Assembly (NCBI GenBank): GCA_964526785.1
Contig: CAZGMJ010000012.1
Coordinates: forward strand, 1-64,000
DNA: 64,000 nt
DNA from: CAZGMJ01 sp964526785
GTDB taxonomy: Bacteria; Planctomycetota; Phycisphaerae; Sedimentisphaerales; Anaerobacaceae
Direction of reading: 5' to 3'
Below are positions 8,001 through 17,900 of the stretch, piece by piece. Within the stretch, counting starts at the first letter, position 1; the number at the start of each line of letters is the position of its first letter. A program made the position numbers and the translations under genes. The notes under the pieces are model-generated. The model did not search any database and was not told where the DNA came from. It saw only the letters and a program-made list of their open reading frames with translations.

Positions 8001-9941
8001 GATAGCCTGGTATACCGCGTAGTAGCTATACCAGACGTCAAGATTGACGTTTTGGCGCCACCATTGCTCATCGCTCCACTGGTAGCGTCCCATGAAGGAG
8101 TTCAGGTCCGACTGGTCGTCCGGTTGCGTGGGCCCCTGGTTGTTGGTCTCCCGATTGCTGTTATCCATCTTATAGAGATTCCCATCGGGCAGATCGTGCT
8201 CGTTGAGAAAACGGCCGTCCATCTGTTCGATGGTCATATACAGGCCCCAGAAATCTCCATCGTACTGCGTGCCGGAACTGGTAAGCGGCGGATGGGCATC
8301 ATTCAGTTTCCCGTCTTCATGAGGCTCGTCAATGACGCGGAAGTGGAGATAATTGGTTTTGCTTGCGGGGACGCCGGCCATTCTGAACATTCGGAACGAA
8401 ATCGCCTCGAACATCCCCTGCTCTCCGCGCTGGCCGAAGCTGCCCTGCTGAATACAGGCGGAGAAGTTGAGTTTGTCCCATTTCTCGTCGTACTTCTTGC
8501 CGTAGTCGTTTCGCGCCTGGAAGTAATGACCCCGATTGAAGTCAAACTTCCACATGTTCTTACCCATTGCATATCGCCATACGCCCCCTCGCATCCGGTA
8601 GCGAATATGGTCATAGACTTCTCCATCGTATACGAGCGTTCCATACCATTTGTAGTCGCTGCCGGAGTAGTGTTGGAGCCACGTGGCTGTTTCGACATCG
8701 GATTTCCTGCTGATGAGGTGGTAGACGGGGAGCGATTGCATCACCTCTTCGGGATATTCAACGACCGGCTCGACCCCCGGCCGTATGGAACCTTCCCATG
8801 CGGGCACTCCATCGTAAACAAAATATGCAAAATTGGGTTGAGTATCGTCTGCGAACGGCACCTGAAGCTCGTTGCCGAGCATGTCTCTGACAACGATACG
8901 GTAGCGAATGAGGCGGCGATGAACCTGGAGCGAGCCCGGCAGTTGAATGGTGAATCTGTCGTCCCCGGCGGTGGCATCCCCGGCAAGACCGTCATCGTGC
9001 ATGAAGGTTTCGACCCAGCCTGAATGGTAACGCACGTCATTAAGGCCTATGTATTGGCCGGGTTCGATGACCTGATAGAGTAGCCTGACGTCTGCAACGC
9101 CATCCGGGTCAGTCACCTTGGCGGTCACAGTCAGGCTTTGGCCCGAACGCGGCTGTTTCGGCGAATGCCTGACCTGGCGGATATGGGGCGGGAGATTCTC
9201 CAGGTAGACACCGTTGTTGCGGACGCCGGGCGACGGAAAGGCCGAGCGCCAGCTTGCCCCGAGGTCATTGTCGGCGTATGCATTGGCGAGTTGCATGGAG
9301 TGGGCATGGCCGGAGACGGTCTGCGGGACCGAATCACCGACCGTCGGCCATGGAAAGCCAAGGCCGTAATCGACTTCGTCGACTTGATCACCCTCGGCGT
9401 TGCGCAGCCTGATCGTCTCTCCCTCATTAGCGAGCTTGCCTTCGAAGGGGCCGTAAACGATCTCGGAACGCCATCCTCTTGAGCTGCCCCATTTGCGGGC
9501 AATGTCTTCGGTGCTCTGGACCACGATCACATAGTCGCCCGGTGGAATGATTGTACCAGCCGGAAAGGTATAGCTGATGCCTTCGGAGAAATACCAGTTA
9601 GAGAGATCGACCGGGCGAGAACCGGCATTGAACAGTTCCACAAACTCGATCAACTCGGTCTTGACGTCCGGATTGCAGTGGATTTCGTTAATTATGACAG
9701 CCGAGGCGTGCCAGTCCTCCGCAAGTACAGCGAAATCAGCCATGTCGACGCAATTGTCGGGATCAGCGAGATTGGCAATGCCGGGCGGTTGGGCGAGCCA
9801 TTGATCCGCGAGTATCATCAGGTCGCGGGCATCGACGGTGCAATCGCCGTCCAGATCACCTTTCAGGCATTCTGCACCGGCGGGCGTCCAGCCAGCGGCA
9901 AAAAGGGCAGCAAGCAAAAGGCCTGCACGGAAAAAACGCAT
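5067..9941 (-). CDS. secreted CotH-kinase/lamin-tail-domain protein with N-terminal dockerin
   Basis: A 1,624-residue exported multidomain protein. Residues 1-23 are a signal peptide. Residues 28-77 form a type I dockerin-like pair of calcium loops (GDLDGDCTVDARDLMILA and DPDNCVDMADFAVLAEDW). A lamin-tail domain follows at about 82-240. The CotH kinase-like domain spans about 400-800, with HHGDITGKNWFLYHHP near 648-663 and WDVDLTWT at 673-680, the segments carrying the family's conserved Asp residues. After it come a jelly-roll-like/FN3-like stretch and at least three more lamin-tail domains to the C-terminus. A ribosome-binding site (GGAAGG) precedes the ATG. A dockerin suggests anchoring to a cohesin or a planctomycete equivalent. 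The cargo and the phosphorylation target, if any, are unknown. Confidence 0.88.
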   Translation of the reverse strand: MRFFRAGLLLAALFAAGWTPAGAECLKGDLDGDCTVDARDLMILADQWLAQPPGIANLADPDNCVDMADFAVLAEDWHASAVIINEIHCNPDVKTELIEFVELFNAGSRPVDLSNWYFSEGISYTFPAGTIIPPGDYVIVVQSTEDIARKWGSSRGWRSEIVYGPFEGKLANEGETIRLRNAEGDQVDEVDYGLGFPWPTVGDSVPQTVSGHAHSMQLANAYADNDLGASWRSAFPSPGVRNNGVYLENLPPHIRQVRHSPKQPRSGQSLTVTAKVTDPDGVADVRLLYQVIEPGQYIGLNDVRYHSGWVETFMHDDGLAGDATAGDDRFTIQLPGSLQVHRRLIRYRIVVRDMLGNELQVPFADDTQPNFAYFVYDGVPAWEGSIRPGVEPVVEYPEEVMQSLPVYHLISRKSDVETATWLQHYSGSDYKWYGTLVYDGEVYDHIRYRMRGGVWRYAMGKNMWKFDFNRGHYFQARNDYGKKYDEKWDKLNFSACIQQGSFGQRGEQGMFEAISFRMFRMAGVPASKTNYLHFRVIDEPHEDGKLNDAHPPLTSSGTQYDGDFWGLYMTIEQMDGRFLNEHDLPDGNLYKMDNSNRETNNQGPTQPDDQSDLNSFMGRYQWSDEQWWRQNVNLDVWYSYYAVYQAIHHGDITGKNWFLYHHPQTDRWWQLPWDVDLTWTTYYGSNYPSDPFRRAGVLDFPAVNIECRNRVREIRDLLFNPEQMNQLIDEYAAIIDDPNGGLSMAKADRAMWDYHWVVGDGAYPTYLSRNASFKAGQGRFYRAAESRGYQRSFAGMVKVMKDYVAERLSHMDSISSDSQIPARPVISSTSPAGFPINALTFQTGPYADPQGAHTFAAAQWRIADVAPGSEPPDPDQGSTLVHDGTTWKYFKGTQEPSVPRTLWRQPEFQDDGWAEGGLPIGFGEGFIVTRLADMRYNYSTVYLRREFDVLDTDSIGKLTFECLYDDGMNVWINGQHVLSENVSGSELPFDATASRGGNERWGTFVLPDPQSYLVSGTNVIAIQLLNRSLGNSSDCFIDALLLAETAPDEPPAPPSYQRTRGRYEIDAVWESPLLTEFDDTIQIPATEVKPGRTYRVRCRMQDNTGRWSHWSQPVQFVAGEPVAKGILENLRITELMYNPADPPLGDMRDNDEFEFVELKNIGDETLDLKYVSFDNGITFAFEGSRVSTLGPGEFVLVVSNEAAFTSRYGAGLSDRIAGVFPNKLSNAGERIRLVDTYNGTIADFEYNDGRGWPGSADGAGHSLVPLPEAIRSQPDGPLNYGGNWRASAYIHGSPGGDDAELQRTVVLNEVMAHTDLSSDLYPQHESNDWIELYNTSNSAVNLAGWYLSDDADDLDKWAIPAQMLAGHGRVSFDEIHDFHNPITEGFGLNKAGEELYLSYLPGTSEDRVVDCIAFKGQENNVSLGRYPDGGEYWFAMIPSRGTANGEPLSDVVISEIMYHPVDPNAEYIELYNPQAVAVSLVNAVGLWRLDNAVSHTFDVGVSIAAGGRLIVVGFNPYTDPAALAAFEAAYDTGSLTAGVDIVGPWSGNLSNGGERLALERPEAPDAIGGDIAWVLADEVYYSDSSPWPIDADGTGRSLHRVILQADAASNDPANWQADSPTPGW

Positions 9942-10069
9942 CTTCTATTACCTTCCTCACAAGCTTACGAACCAGTACTGTTGCATCTCGCAACATCCTG
10001 ACTACATCCTATCAGATTTCGGTGCAAACAGCAAGGTTTCGGCGGGAAAACAGCCGTACGGGAATATGG

Positions 10070-10609
10070 TCACCAGTTGAGGGCCCATTGCCTGAACTGC
10101 TCCCAGCCGGCGGTATCAAGGCCATGCGTTCGGCAATACCTCTCATATTGGGTCAGGATGTCGCTCACATGGGCGTAATCGCCCTTCTCCACCCTCTTCC
10201 ACGGACCGGGAGCGACATATGCGTGCCATTTGGCGCGTTCGTAGCTCATGCCGCCGAAGGCCATTGCAGCGAGCGTTGCGGCAGTACCGGCGCGATCGAC
10301 GCCCCGGTGGCAGTGCACCAGCAAAGGGGGTTCGGCGCGATCGATCGCGTGAACGAGTTCGCGAAACGCGGCCCTGGTCATTTGTTTATTGGCCTGGAGG
10401 TGGATTTCGATGTACTTGATGTCCTGTTCGGCCAGGAATTCTATCTCCTGTGTGCGAGTCTCACCGCCGTGGTAACCGCGGAGGTTTACGACCGTGCGGA
10501 TGTCGTGGCGATCAATCCAGCGGCGCAGTTGGTCAATAGTCGGTTGGGCGGAACGGTAGACGGCCCCCGGTACGACCAGGCGGAAATTGCTGCGACTGAT
10601 GTGAAACAC
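10070..10609 (-). CDS. dual-specificity/tyrosine phosphatase-like protein, start uncertain
   Basis: A 179-residue core with the cysteine-phosphatase signature HCHRGVDRAG (residues 99-108), the P-loop of the dual-specificity and KdpE/Siw14-like families, preceded by the general VVNLRGYHGGE segment. The first canonical start is the GTG at 10609. The same frame stays open upstream to a TGA at 10727-10729, and the codons at about 10610-10672 encode a textbook hydrophobic helix followed by the core, with basic residues before it. No ATG, GTG or TTG lies in that extension. The only candidates are rare codons, such as ATC at 10712-10714 after GGGGTGG. The native protein is therefore probably membrane-anchored from a non-canonical start, or the start was lost by mutation or sequencing error. 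It lies directly downstream of a small membrane-protein gene. Confidence 0.8.
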   Translation of the reverse strand: MFHISRSNFRLVVPGAVYRSAQPTIDQLRRWIDRHDIRTVVNLRGYHGGETRTQEIEFLAEQDIKYIEIHLQANKQMTRAAFRELVHAIDRAEPPLLVHCHRGVDRAGTAATLAAMAFGGMSYERAKWHAYVAPGPWKRVEKGDYAHVSDILTQYERYCRTHGLDTAGWEQFRQWALNW

Positions 10610-10715
10610 GAGGTAGTACCCAATTAGAGCAGCTACTACGAGTGTGAATACTCCCAGCAGAATGCATATGAAGCGGACGTCAGCCTTGCGGGATGTGGCG
10701 TTGCGAGTTGTGATT

Positions 10716-11048
10716 TTACCACCCCATCATGCGGATTTCGGTCAGGTAAGCCGGAGCGAAATAGGCCATAAACGCAAGCATTCCGGCGTTCACGGCGACT
10801 GCCAGAGCCGCGGTGATGGTCATTTGGGATCTTTTGAAACTCAGCACACCTGCGATCAGCCCGAGCAGATAAATGACAGGTGAGAGAACGATCAACAGCA
10901 GCATGATGATATCACATCTGACGGTCGCACAAGCCGGCGGGCTTATCAATGAGATGAAGAGGAATACGCCGAAGAGCAAGACGTTGCCGATCGGCAGCAG
11001 CAAACCGGCACGAGCTACAGCGGCCGGGGCCGGTCTCTGAAGCCTCAT
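10716..11048 (-). CDS. small membrane protein of unknown function
   Basis: About 110 residues with three predicted hydrophobic segments: GLLLPIGNVLLFGVFLFISL, the IIMLLLIVLSPVIYLLGLIA region and the TAALAVAVNAGMLAFMAYFA region. The last two are separated by a short basic loop. I recognise no family. The start at 11048 gives a short basic N-terminus before the first helix; an upstream in-frame ATG at 11126 is possible but adds poorly convincing sequence. Its stop codon lies between the candidate upstream start of the phosphatase gene and that frame's last stop, so the two genes are probably co-transcribed. Confidence 0.6.
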   Translation of the reverse strand: MRLQRPAPAAVARAGLLLPIGNVLLFGVFLFISLISPPACATVRCDIIMLLLIVLSPVIYLLGLIAGVLSFKRSQMTITAALAVAVNAGMLAFMAYFAPAYLTEIRMMGW

Positions 11049-11727
11049 GTTCGTTCTTTCTGATAACTGTCGATTCATCAATTTGTTCTGTAGCATCCCC
11101 AGGGAATCACACGCAGCCTGCTGCAATCAGGCCTGCCAGATAATGTTGGGTCATACTACCAGCAGAGGGCGATTCGAACAATACGGAGTCTTGAAAAAGG
11201 CGATGCGGTCAGGCATGTTGCGGTCTATCAGGGCAAACGGACGGCTCAGCAAGCCGGTGATCGGGACGAGGGCTTTTTCGTACAGTTTCGGGAGAACGTA
11301 AGGCAGGCTCCCTTCGGGAACGAGTTGCCTGCCGATTGCATGGATGATGACGGGGGCAAGCCGAACCCCACTAAGAAGATACGCCTGCACAACGTTGTAT
11401 TTCGGCTTGCCCCAAAGGTCTTATTAATCCTCGGCGAAGCAGCTTGCGACAGACCATAAAACTCGCGATCCTGGCTACTGTCGCATCCTGCTGCTCATTA
11501 CTATCATATCGGCATACGGCGGAGAGCCCCAGACAGGTTATTCCTCAACATCTGACTCTAATCGGCTAAGATGTAGATAGCCAAAGGCTAATTGCGCAAG
11601 CGTATCTGCATGCGCTTTGGCACGAGCAGGCAGAGCCTCGAAAGGATGTGTACATAACTCCTGTGTTAGCAGAATGTTAGAGAGTTTTCTTCAAATGCGG
11701 CGGGTGAGACATTTCCTGCTTTGTCCG
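11049..11727. other. intergenic stretch without a convincing gene
   Basis: A 79-codon minus-strand frame (11151-11390) starts inside an inverted repeat, and a plus-strand frame overlaps it. Neither has a ribosome-binding site or a family match. Between 11420 and 11700 a frame resembling a short signal peptide is interrupted by stops. I annotate none of these as genes. Confidence 0.5.
11353..11413. repeat. 13-bp perfect inverted repeat with 35-nt loop
   Basis: GGGGCAAGCCGAA at 11353-11365 pairs perfectly with TTCGGCTTGCCCC at 11401-11413. There is no T-run directly after either arm, so it is not a classical intrinsic terminator. It could be the end of a degenerate mobile repeat, a regulatory dyad, or a Rho-terminated transcript's 3' stem. 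Confidence 0.55.
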
Positions 11728-11756
11728 TTGACTTTGTCGTCTGTAATCGGTATGAT
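11728..11756 (+). promoter_or_regulatory. strong sigma70-like promoter for the CFI-box protein
   Basis: TTGACT (11728-11733) and TATGAT (11751-11756) are spaced by exactly 17 bp, each with five of six consensus bases. Transcription would begin around 11763, leaving a leader of about 165 nt before the ATG at 11928. The leader shows no recognised riboswitch, though GC-rich complementary stretches at about 11815-11845 could fold. Confidence 0.55.
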
Positions 11757-11927
11757 TAGGGGTGTTGTCACGCCCGTATGTGGCAGCAATCTCATTGGGT
11801 ATGCACAGAATCGCGCCTGGCGCATCGGAGGACCGGCCAGTCCAGATAATCAGATGGCATTCTGCAGAACATTCCACTTGTGCACCCAGCGCATCGGTCC
11901 GCACGTCTCATATATCGAGGAAATGCT

Positions 11928-14900
11928 ATGACAACACGTAATTTGAGACTTCATCTTCAACGTCGCCACGGCGAAGGACCCGTTGGCCGCAGGATGGCAC
12001 TGTCGTCCGTGCGACTTGTCTGTGTCGCTTTTGTGCTGGCCTTGTCGGCGAGCGGCGTGCTGCGTGTGTCGGCGGCACAGACCAGTTCGGATGATGAGCG
12101 GACGCGGTATGCCTATTTTGTGGAGGCGCTGCCCGGCAGCGACGTGGAGGCGGCGCTGACCGCATACAACGAGTTCATGGCGGATAATGGCAGCGTAACG
12201 GCTGAGAACGCCAAGGATCTGCTGGTTAAGATGTATGCAGCCGCGGGCGACCCGGAGAAGGCGCACAAAACGGTGGCGCTGATAATCAAGCAGGAACTGG
12301 GGCCGGAGAACACCAGCGGGGATTTCAACCGGAAGTTCGCCGACGGGGACTACCAATACAGGCAGATCAGCAAGGAGCACAGCATCACGCTGGCCAAGGC
12401 GCGGGACGCGCTGATCGAGCAGACCGTGATGAAGGTGCTTGAAGAGCACAAGAGCGACGGCTGGTATGTAGGACGGAGCGATTCCGGGAACGTTGACAGC
12501 GGGATGAAGAGCGATATCGACCAGACGTTCTACGCCTACAGGATCGAAGACGGCAAGCGGGTACGGAGCGAGGCGCTGGATGCGGCATTTATCGAGGCAT
12601 TCGAGCAGACCTGGAATGCGCAGGAAGCTACGCGGGACGTGTCGCTTGATGCCCTCGATGTTGTTTCCATAGAAGGGAGCAACAATTTTCCCGATCCGCG
12701 GAGTCTGTCGCTGGATGAATACGGCAAGGCTTTCGAGGGGACCATAGCAAATCTGCGCAACACCGAAGGGGCTTACAGCACGTACGGGGCGCAACAACAG
12801 CAGGTTCAGCAGCGAATATGGGATGTTCTGGATGATGTCGACGGGCAGACGGGTGAGGTCGGGAACCAGCGTATCTTCCAGACATACGGGCCGGACGGGG
12901 AGAGCTTCGACGGAGAGATCGTTAAGCACGGCGGCTTCGACGTGGAACTTGCGAGGGAGACGATGTTTTTCGCCAAGCCGGAGATTATGGAGGGACACGC
13001 GTTCGGAGCGGCGATCGCCAATTTCATGTTTCTGCAGGAGGGGCTCAAAAAGGGCAAGTTCGACCCGAAGTATCACCTGCGGACATTTGACGATGCGATG
13101 TTTACGCGACAGTTGATGGAGATGGGGCAGGGCAAGCGGTGGAAACAGGACTTGTTGGATATGAATCGGGGCAAGCAGGACGTTTTTCTTGAGAAGGTGC
13201 TGGACGATCTTTTTGCCGAAGGTCAGAAGAAGAAGCACCATCGGCTGGCTCTGGAGATATCCATGGACCAGCGGCGGATTCATAAGGGCAAAGTGGACGA
13301 CGTCTCGGCGTTTCGGGACCGGTCCGGTGCGATGGACGCATCGCCGGAGATGCAGAAGCAGTGGCTTTATGAGGGGTTGGCGAAGGAACTGCACGGCAGT
13401 CGCTTCGATCCGGAGAACAATCCGCGGTGGTTGACGGAGCAGCAGATTAAGGGAGCGGAACTGTACCACAAGCAGCTTGCGAATGAGTTCTGTCTGCAGT
13501 CGGTGTATAAGACGGGCAAGGAGAATTTCGACTTCATCAAAGACGGGTCGGTGGCGGATCGCTGTCGGCATCTGTATGGGGCTATGAGCGATGCGCAGTG
13601 GAACAAGATGAAGCTGAACATGCAAAAGGGCGCGAAACTGACGCTGCTTTACTCGATTTACGATTTGGGCATGCTGCGGAGCATCGAACTGGTGCGGCAG
13701 TTGGATGCGCCTGCGGGGACGAAGTTCCGGACGTGGCTTCACGGGCAGTTTCAGCCTATTATGGGCGCGTATGATAATCCCGATCCGTATATGCGAAGCG
13801 TTAAGGCCCGGCTCGGCGAGCTGTCGACGCGGGCTCAAATGCATGCTTTGACGGAGTTGGGCTTTAGCCGGGTGCCGGAGGCGGAGGCGGCACACGTGAT
13901 TCTGAAGAATCAGCGGCTGAACTGGAGCATGCACGGTCTGGCCAAGAGCATGTTCTGGAATCCGGGCAGTATCGATGCAATCGGGCAGATCATGCTGAGC
14001 TACTCGCAGTCGAGGGGGGATTTCGAGGTGGTTGCGGCCAAGGTGCTTGATGAACTGTATCTGGCGCTTCCGCTGGTGGGGCAGGCCGAGGGCGTTCGCC
14101 GAGGCGGCGGTGTGGGACTGGTGCTGATGGCGTGGGGCATGTATCATCCGGCGGTGGGCGGCGTGATGCTGGCCTACAGCTTCGGCAACACGTGCTATAC
14201 GCTGTACCAGGTCGAGGTGGGACAGCCTTATCGAGGGAATCTGGAGGATATTCTGTATCGCGGTTTTGCGGGTCCGGAGACGGTTGCGTATGGCGAGTTC
14301 GGCAAGGCGCCGCCGCAGTGGAATAACTCGGACCAGCAGAAGCTGGATGCGTTGAAGAAGGAGCTGCAACTGGCCAGGCCGCCGATCGTTATGACGGGCG
14401 ATCCGACGATGGCCGCGGCGATGGAACCAACGCCTGAGGAGAGGCAGAGGCAGATAGAACGGTACAATGCGGCGCGCAAGAGGCTCGAACCGCAAATTCA
14501 CATGCTCGAAATGAAGAAGGCTGCTTTCGAGCAATACAGCAGCGGCGCGTGGCTCGGCGGGTATATAACCGGGTATGGACACGTGCCCGAACAACTATGG
14601 ATCGACGATTATCTGTTGAAAGAAGTCGTTCCGACATACGGGTTCTTCACCAAAGGAGTTGTCGATCTGACGCTGGAGTTTGACGAGAAGACACAGGGTG
14701 CGAGGATTGCAACGATTGAGGAGGATATCGACAAGGCCAGGACTTCGGACGAACTGCTGGAACTTTCGGCTGAGCATCATGAACTGACACTGCTGCGAGA
14801 CCGTTACGAGCGGGCACAACGCTACAGGGCATTCATGGAGGGAAAGAATTGGCTGCAGAAGGAGGGGGAGCAACAGCCTAACATGACTCTGAAGAAGCGG

Positions 14901-17900
14901 CCGGAGATGGTGCGGCGTTTCAAGCGGGACAGCCTTGCGCGGTGGGTGGTGGACAATCGGAAGAACATAGACAACTACGTAGATAACTGGTTTGCCGAGA
15001 AGGACGACACAGGTGTTGCCCGCGAGGAGAGGATCGCCAAGCAACTCCATGCCATGGGGCTGCTTAGCAATCCATACTGGCATCCAGAAGGCATACCGCC
15101 CGGGATCGGGCCGTCGTCCAATCCGGCGCTGTCACGCTATGAAGAAGATATACCGATGACGATTATTCCGACGGACGTCAAGGACAACCTCAAGAAGCGC
15201 ATGCTGGCGGACTTCAAGCGGAGCCAGATGCTGATGAATACATACAGAAAGCAGGAGCTTGCGCGCGCGGACAAGAGCAAGGAAAACATGAAGAAGGCCA
15301 AACCGCTGTTCGAGGCCGAAAGTGCGGGTCTGTTCATCGAGGAGATGATCAAAGACCCGAATTTCCGAGACAGTCTAGCGGCGCTGCGCTATGCGGCTAT
15401 TCCGCGGCTTCGCCCCAAGATCGAAGCGACCATTTACAAGACACAAAAGGATCCCAAGCAGTTCCGGCAGGCCGGCGACGATATTAGCGAGGCCTTCGAA
15501 CTCGGATTTCTGGTGAACGTGAAGACGGATCCGACGCTCTATTTCGAGCCTTATTCTTCGAAGATGATTGTGCTGGATAAGGACAACCTCGGTTCGTTGG
15601 GAGGCGAAGTTCAGGGGGTGCAGATTGATTCGGAGACGGCCGGGGTCATTGCGGCGATCCAGTCCGAGCACGCCCAAGAGATTGCGGACGGAAACGGCGT
15701 CGTGGCGGTTCTGTCATTTTACGCATCCGGCATGGCGGATATGACGGGGGCGTTGAAGGAAACCTTTGCAGGACTGCCGGGCATTGAGATGGCGGGACAG
15801 GACGGTCAGGTCCTGATGGGCCAGCAGGCGACGTTCGTACCTGTCAGACGCAAGAGCGTCAAAGTCGAGCCTGTGAAGGTCAAGGTGCTCGATCAGGCGG
15901 GCAAGCCTCTAGGCAATTATGAGAACTGCGAGTGCACGGTTACCATTGCGGGCGAGAAGGCGCTGCCGACCGTGGATGAGTTCTGGAAGGCCTACGAGTT
16001 CACGAAATACGACGAAACGATCGATATCGTCGCCACATACACACTGGCCGACGGCAGCACATTGACGGGCAATGCGCAACTTTCGGTGAACGATGTGAAC
16101 GACTGGGGGGAACCACAGCCTCTGGCCGAGCCCATAACCATTACGTTGCCTGTATTCGGGCCGGGGAGTTTCGATGTCAAGGGAGTTGTGGAAGCCAAGG
16201 CCGGGCCAAACGAGCCCATACCGGCGTATGTGGCGGTCAAGAACGAAGCATTGGGAATTAATGAAACGGCCATCATTCCCGGCGGGGACAAGTCGCTGAC
16301 ATCGACGGGTAGCATGAACCTTGGAGGCGGGCTTATTGGCGAAGCCATCGGGGCGATGTTGCCTGGCGGCCGGGAACGGCCGGAAGATGGTTCGTTCATG
16401 GCCGACGTCGAGGCCCCGATCAAAGTCGGTGCACCGATCAAGTTGACGTTCCTTGGGGCGACCACGAAGAACAAGTTCCAGGCGGTCAAGACGATGCCTG
16501 CGACGAGTCCGGGTATGATCGATTTTGGGAAGATCACGCTGACACCCGTTCGCGATGAGGTAGCTATCCCTCGCTGGGACCCGACGAATCCCCCCACCGC
16601 CCAGGCGTATCTGCAACAACTGACCGGTGCAGGCCTGAGCGGTACAGTCAAACTCGGGGATTTGCCTAATAAGGGCGCATTGCAGCATCGCGTGCAGGAG
16701 ACGGACCCCGGTGCCGGTCGAACGGTGGCCAGAGGAACGGAAGTCACCGTCACAATTTATGGAGAGTTCGCACGGGCGGTTCCGTCTGTCATCGGAATGA
16801 ACGCGACGGACGCGAACGAAACGTTGACTGAGGAAGGATTCACGGTCACCTTCTCTCTCGGCGATCCTGCGACAAAGAAGACGGACGAATTCAAGGTTGC
16901 CACGCAATCGGTCGGACCGAACGAAAAACACGCTCCGGATATCCCGATTGCGTGCACTCTGCACGGGCAGTTCGTGCCGACGATCGTCGTGCCCGACCTG
17001 GAGGACATGCCGGTACGGGATGCAAAGAAGGCAGTCGAGGAAGAGGCAAAGCTGCATTTCGAAGTAGTCGACGATGCCAGGGAGACCGATGACGCGGACA
17101 AGCGGGGAAAAGTGTACAAGCAGGAGCCGCAGGCCAAGGCGAAGGTGGGGGCCGATGCGAAGGTCAAGGTCTGGGCGTATGCCGGCGGAGCACCGATTGC
17201 GGTTGCGTCGGGACCGTATTACGTCGCCTTTCAATTGACGATGCCCGCACCGAAGGAGGGCGCATTGCCCAAGTTCGAGAAAGGCGAGAACGAGAGCACC
17301 GAGGCCTACAGAGAGCGTAAATACCGAGCCATCATGTCGCTATCCGAGAGCCAGATACAGTACAAAGCTTCGTCCCCTGAAGACAATGTCGTTGTCTTGC
17401 ACATCAGCGGCGAGGCATTGCGGAAGTATCCGGCCGGGTTCTTCCTAGATGGGGAGAATTACACCTGCAAGATGTCCGGTAAAGGCACGACAGGCAGCGG
17501 CGATCCCATGACGCTCGATGGTGCGCTGCTGCTGACGGCTTTATCGCGGCATGATTCACTTGAAGAGATCGTAGCAGCCTATCCGGCATTCGAGAAGAAG
17601 AAGGAGAAGAACAGCTTATCCTTTACCAGCGCTGCAGGGACGGCTGTTTACAGACAAGAGGACAGTTCCTTTCTGATAGGGCCACTAACAAAGGGATGGA
17701 CAAGCGCAGATAAGAGAGACGCCCTGCGGCTGTTCGCGACCGTACTGGCATCGCTGGACTGCTACATTGCCACGGCCGTGTATCCCGAGCCGATGTCGCA
17801 TGAGGTAACGGTGCTGAGGCAATTCAGAGATGATATTCTACTGCGTTCGCAATCCGGCAGGCACCTTGTGGAACTCTACTATCTGTATGGGCCGCGAGTG

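Noticed and set aside
5031..9023. 1,330-codon open frame on the plus strand, opposite the CotH-type gene
   Set aside because: It mirrors the codon bias of the real gene on the other strand. It has no domain resemblance, no ribosome-binding site and an Arg/Val/His-heavy composition typical of antisense shadows.
11151..11390. 79-codon minus-strand frame
   Set aside because: Its start codon lies inside an inverted repeat and nothing upstream resembles a ribosome-binding site. The protein-like look may reflect an old gene remnant.
11420..11690. Plus-strand frame resembling a short signal peptide followed by a stop
   Set aside because: It has no clear start, is interrupted by TAA and TAG codons and matches no family, so it was not called as a pseudogene.
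11850..14594. 914-codon minus-strand frame opposite the CFI-box gene
   Set aside because: It is rich in Leu, His and Arg with no motif. The plus-strand protein has a signal peptide, PASTA-like modules and a CFI-box, so this is a shadow.
15909..17234. 441-codon minus-strand frame
   Set aside because: It lies opposite the PASTA region of the CFI-box protein and has no independent coding signal.
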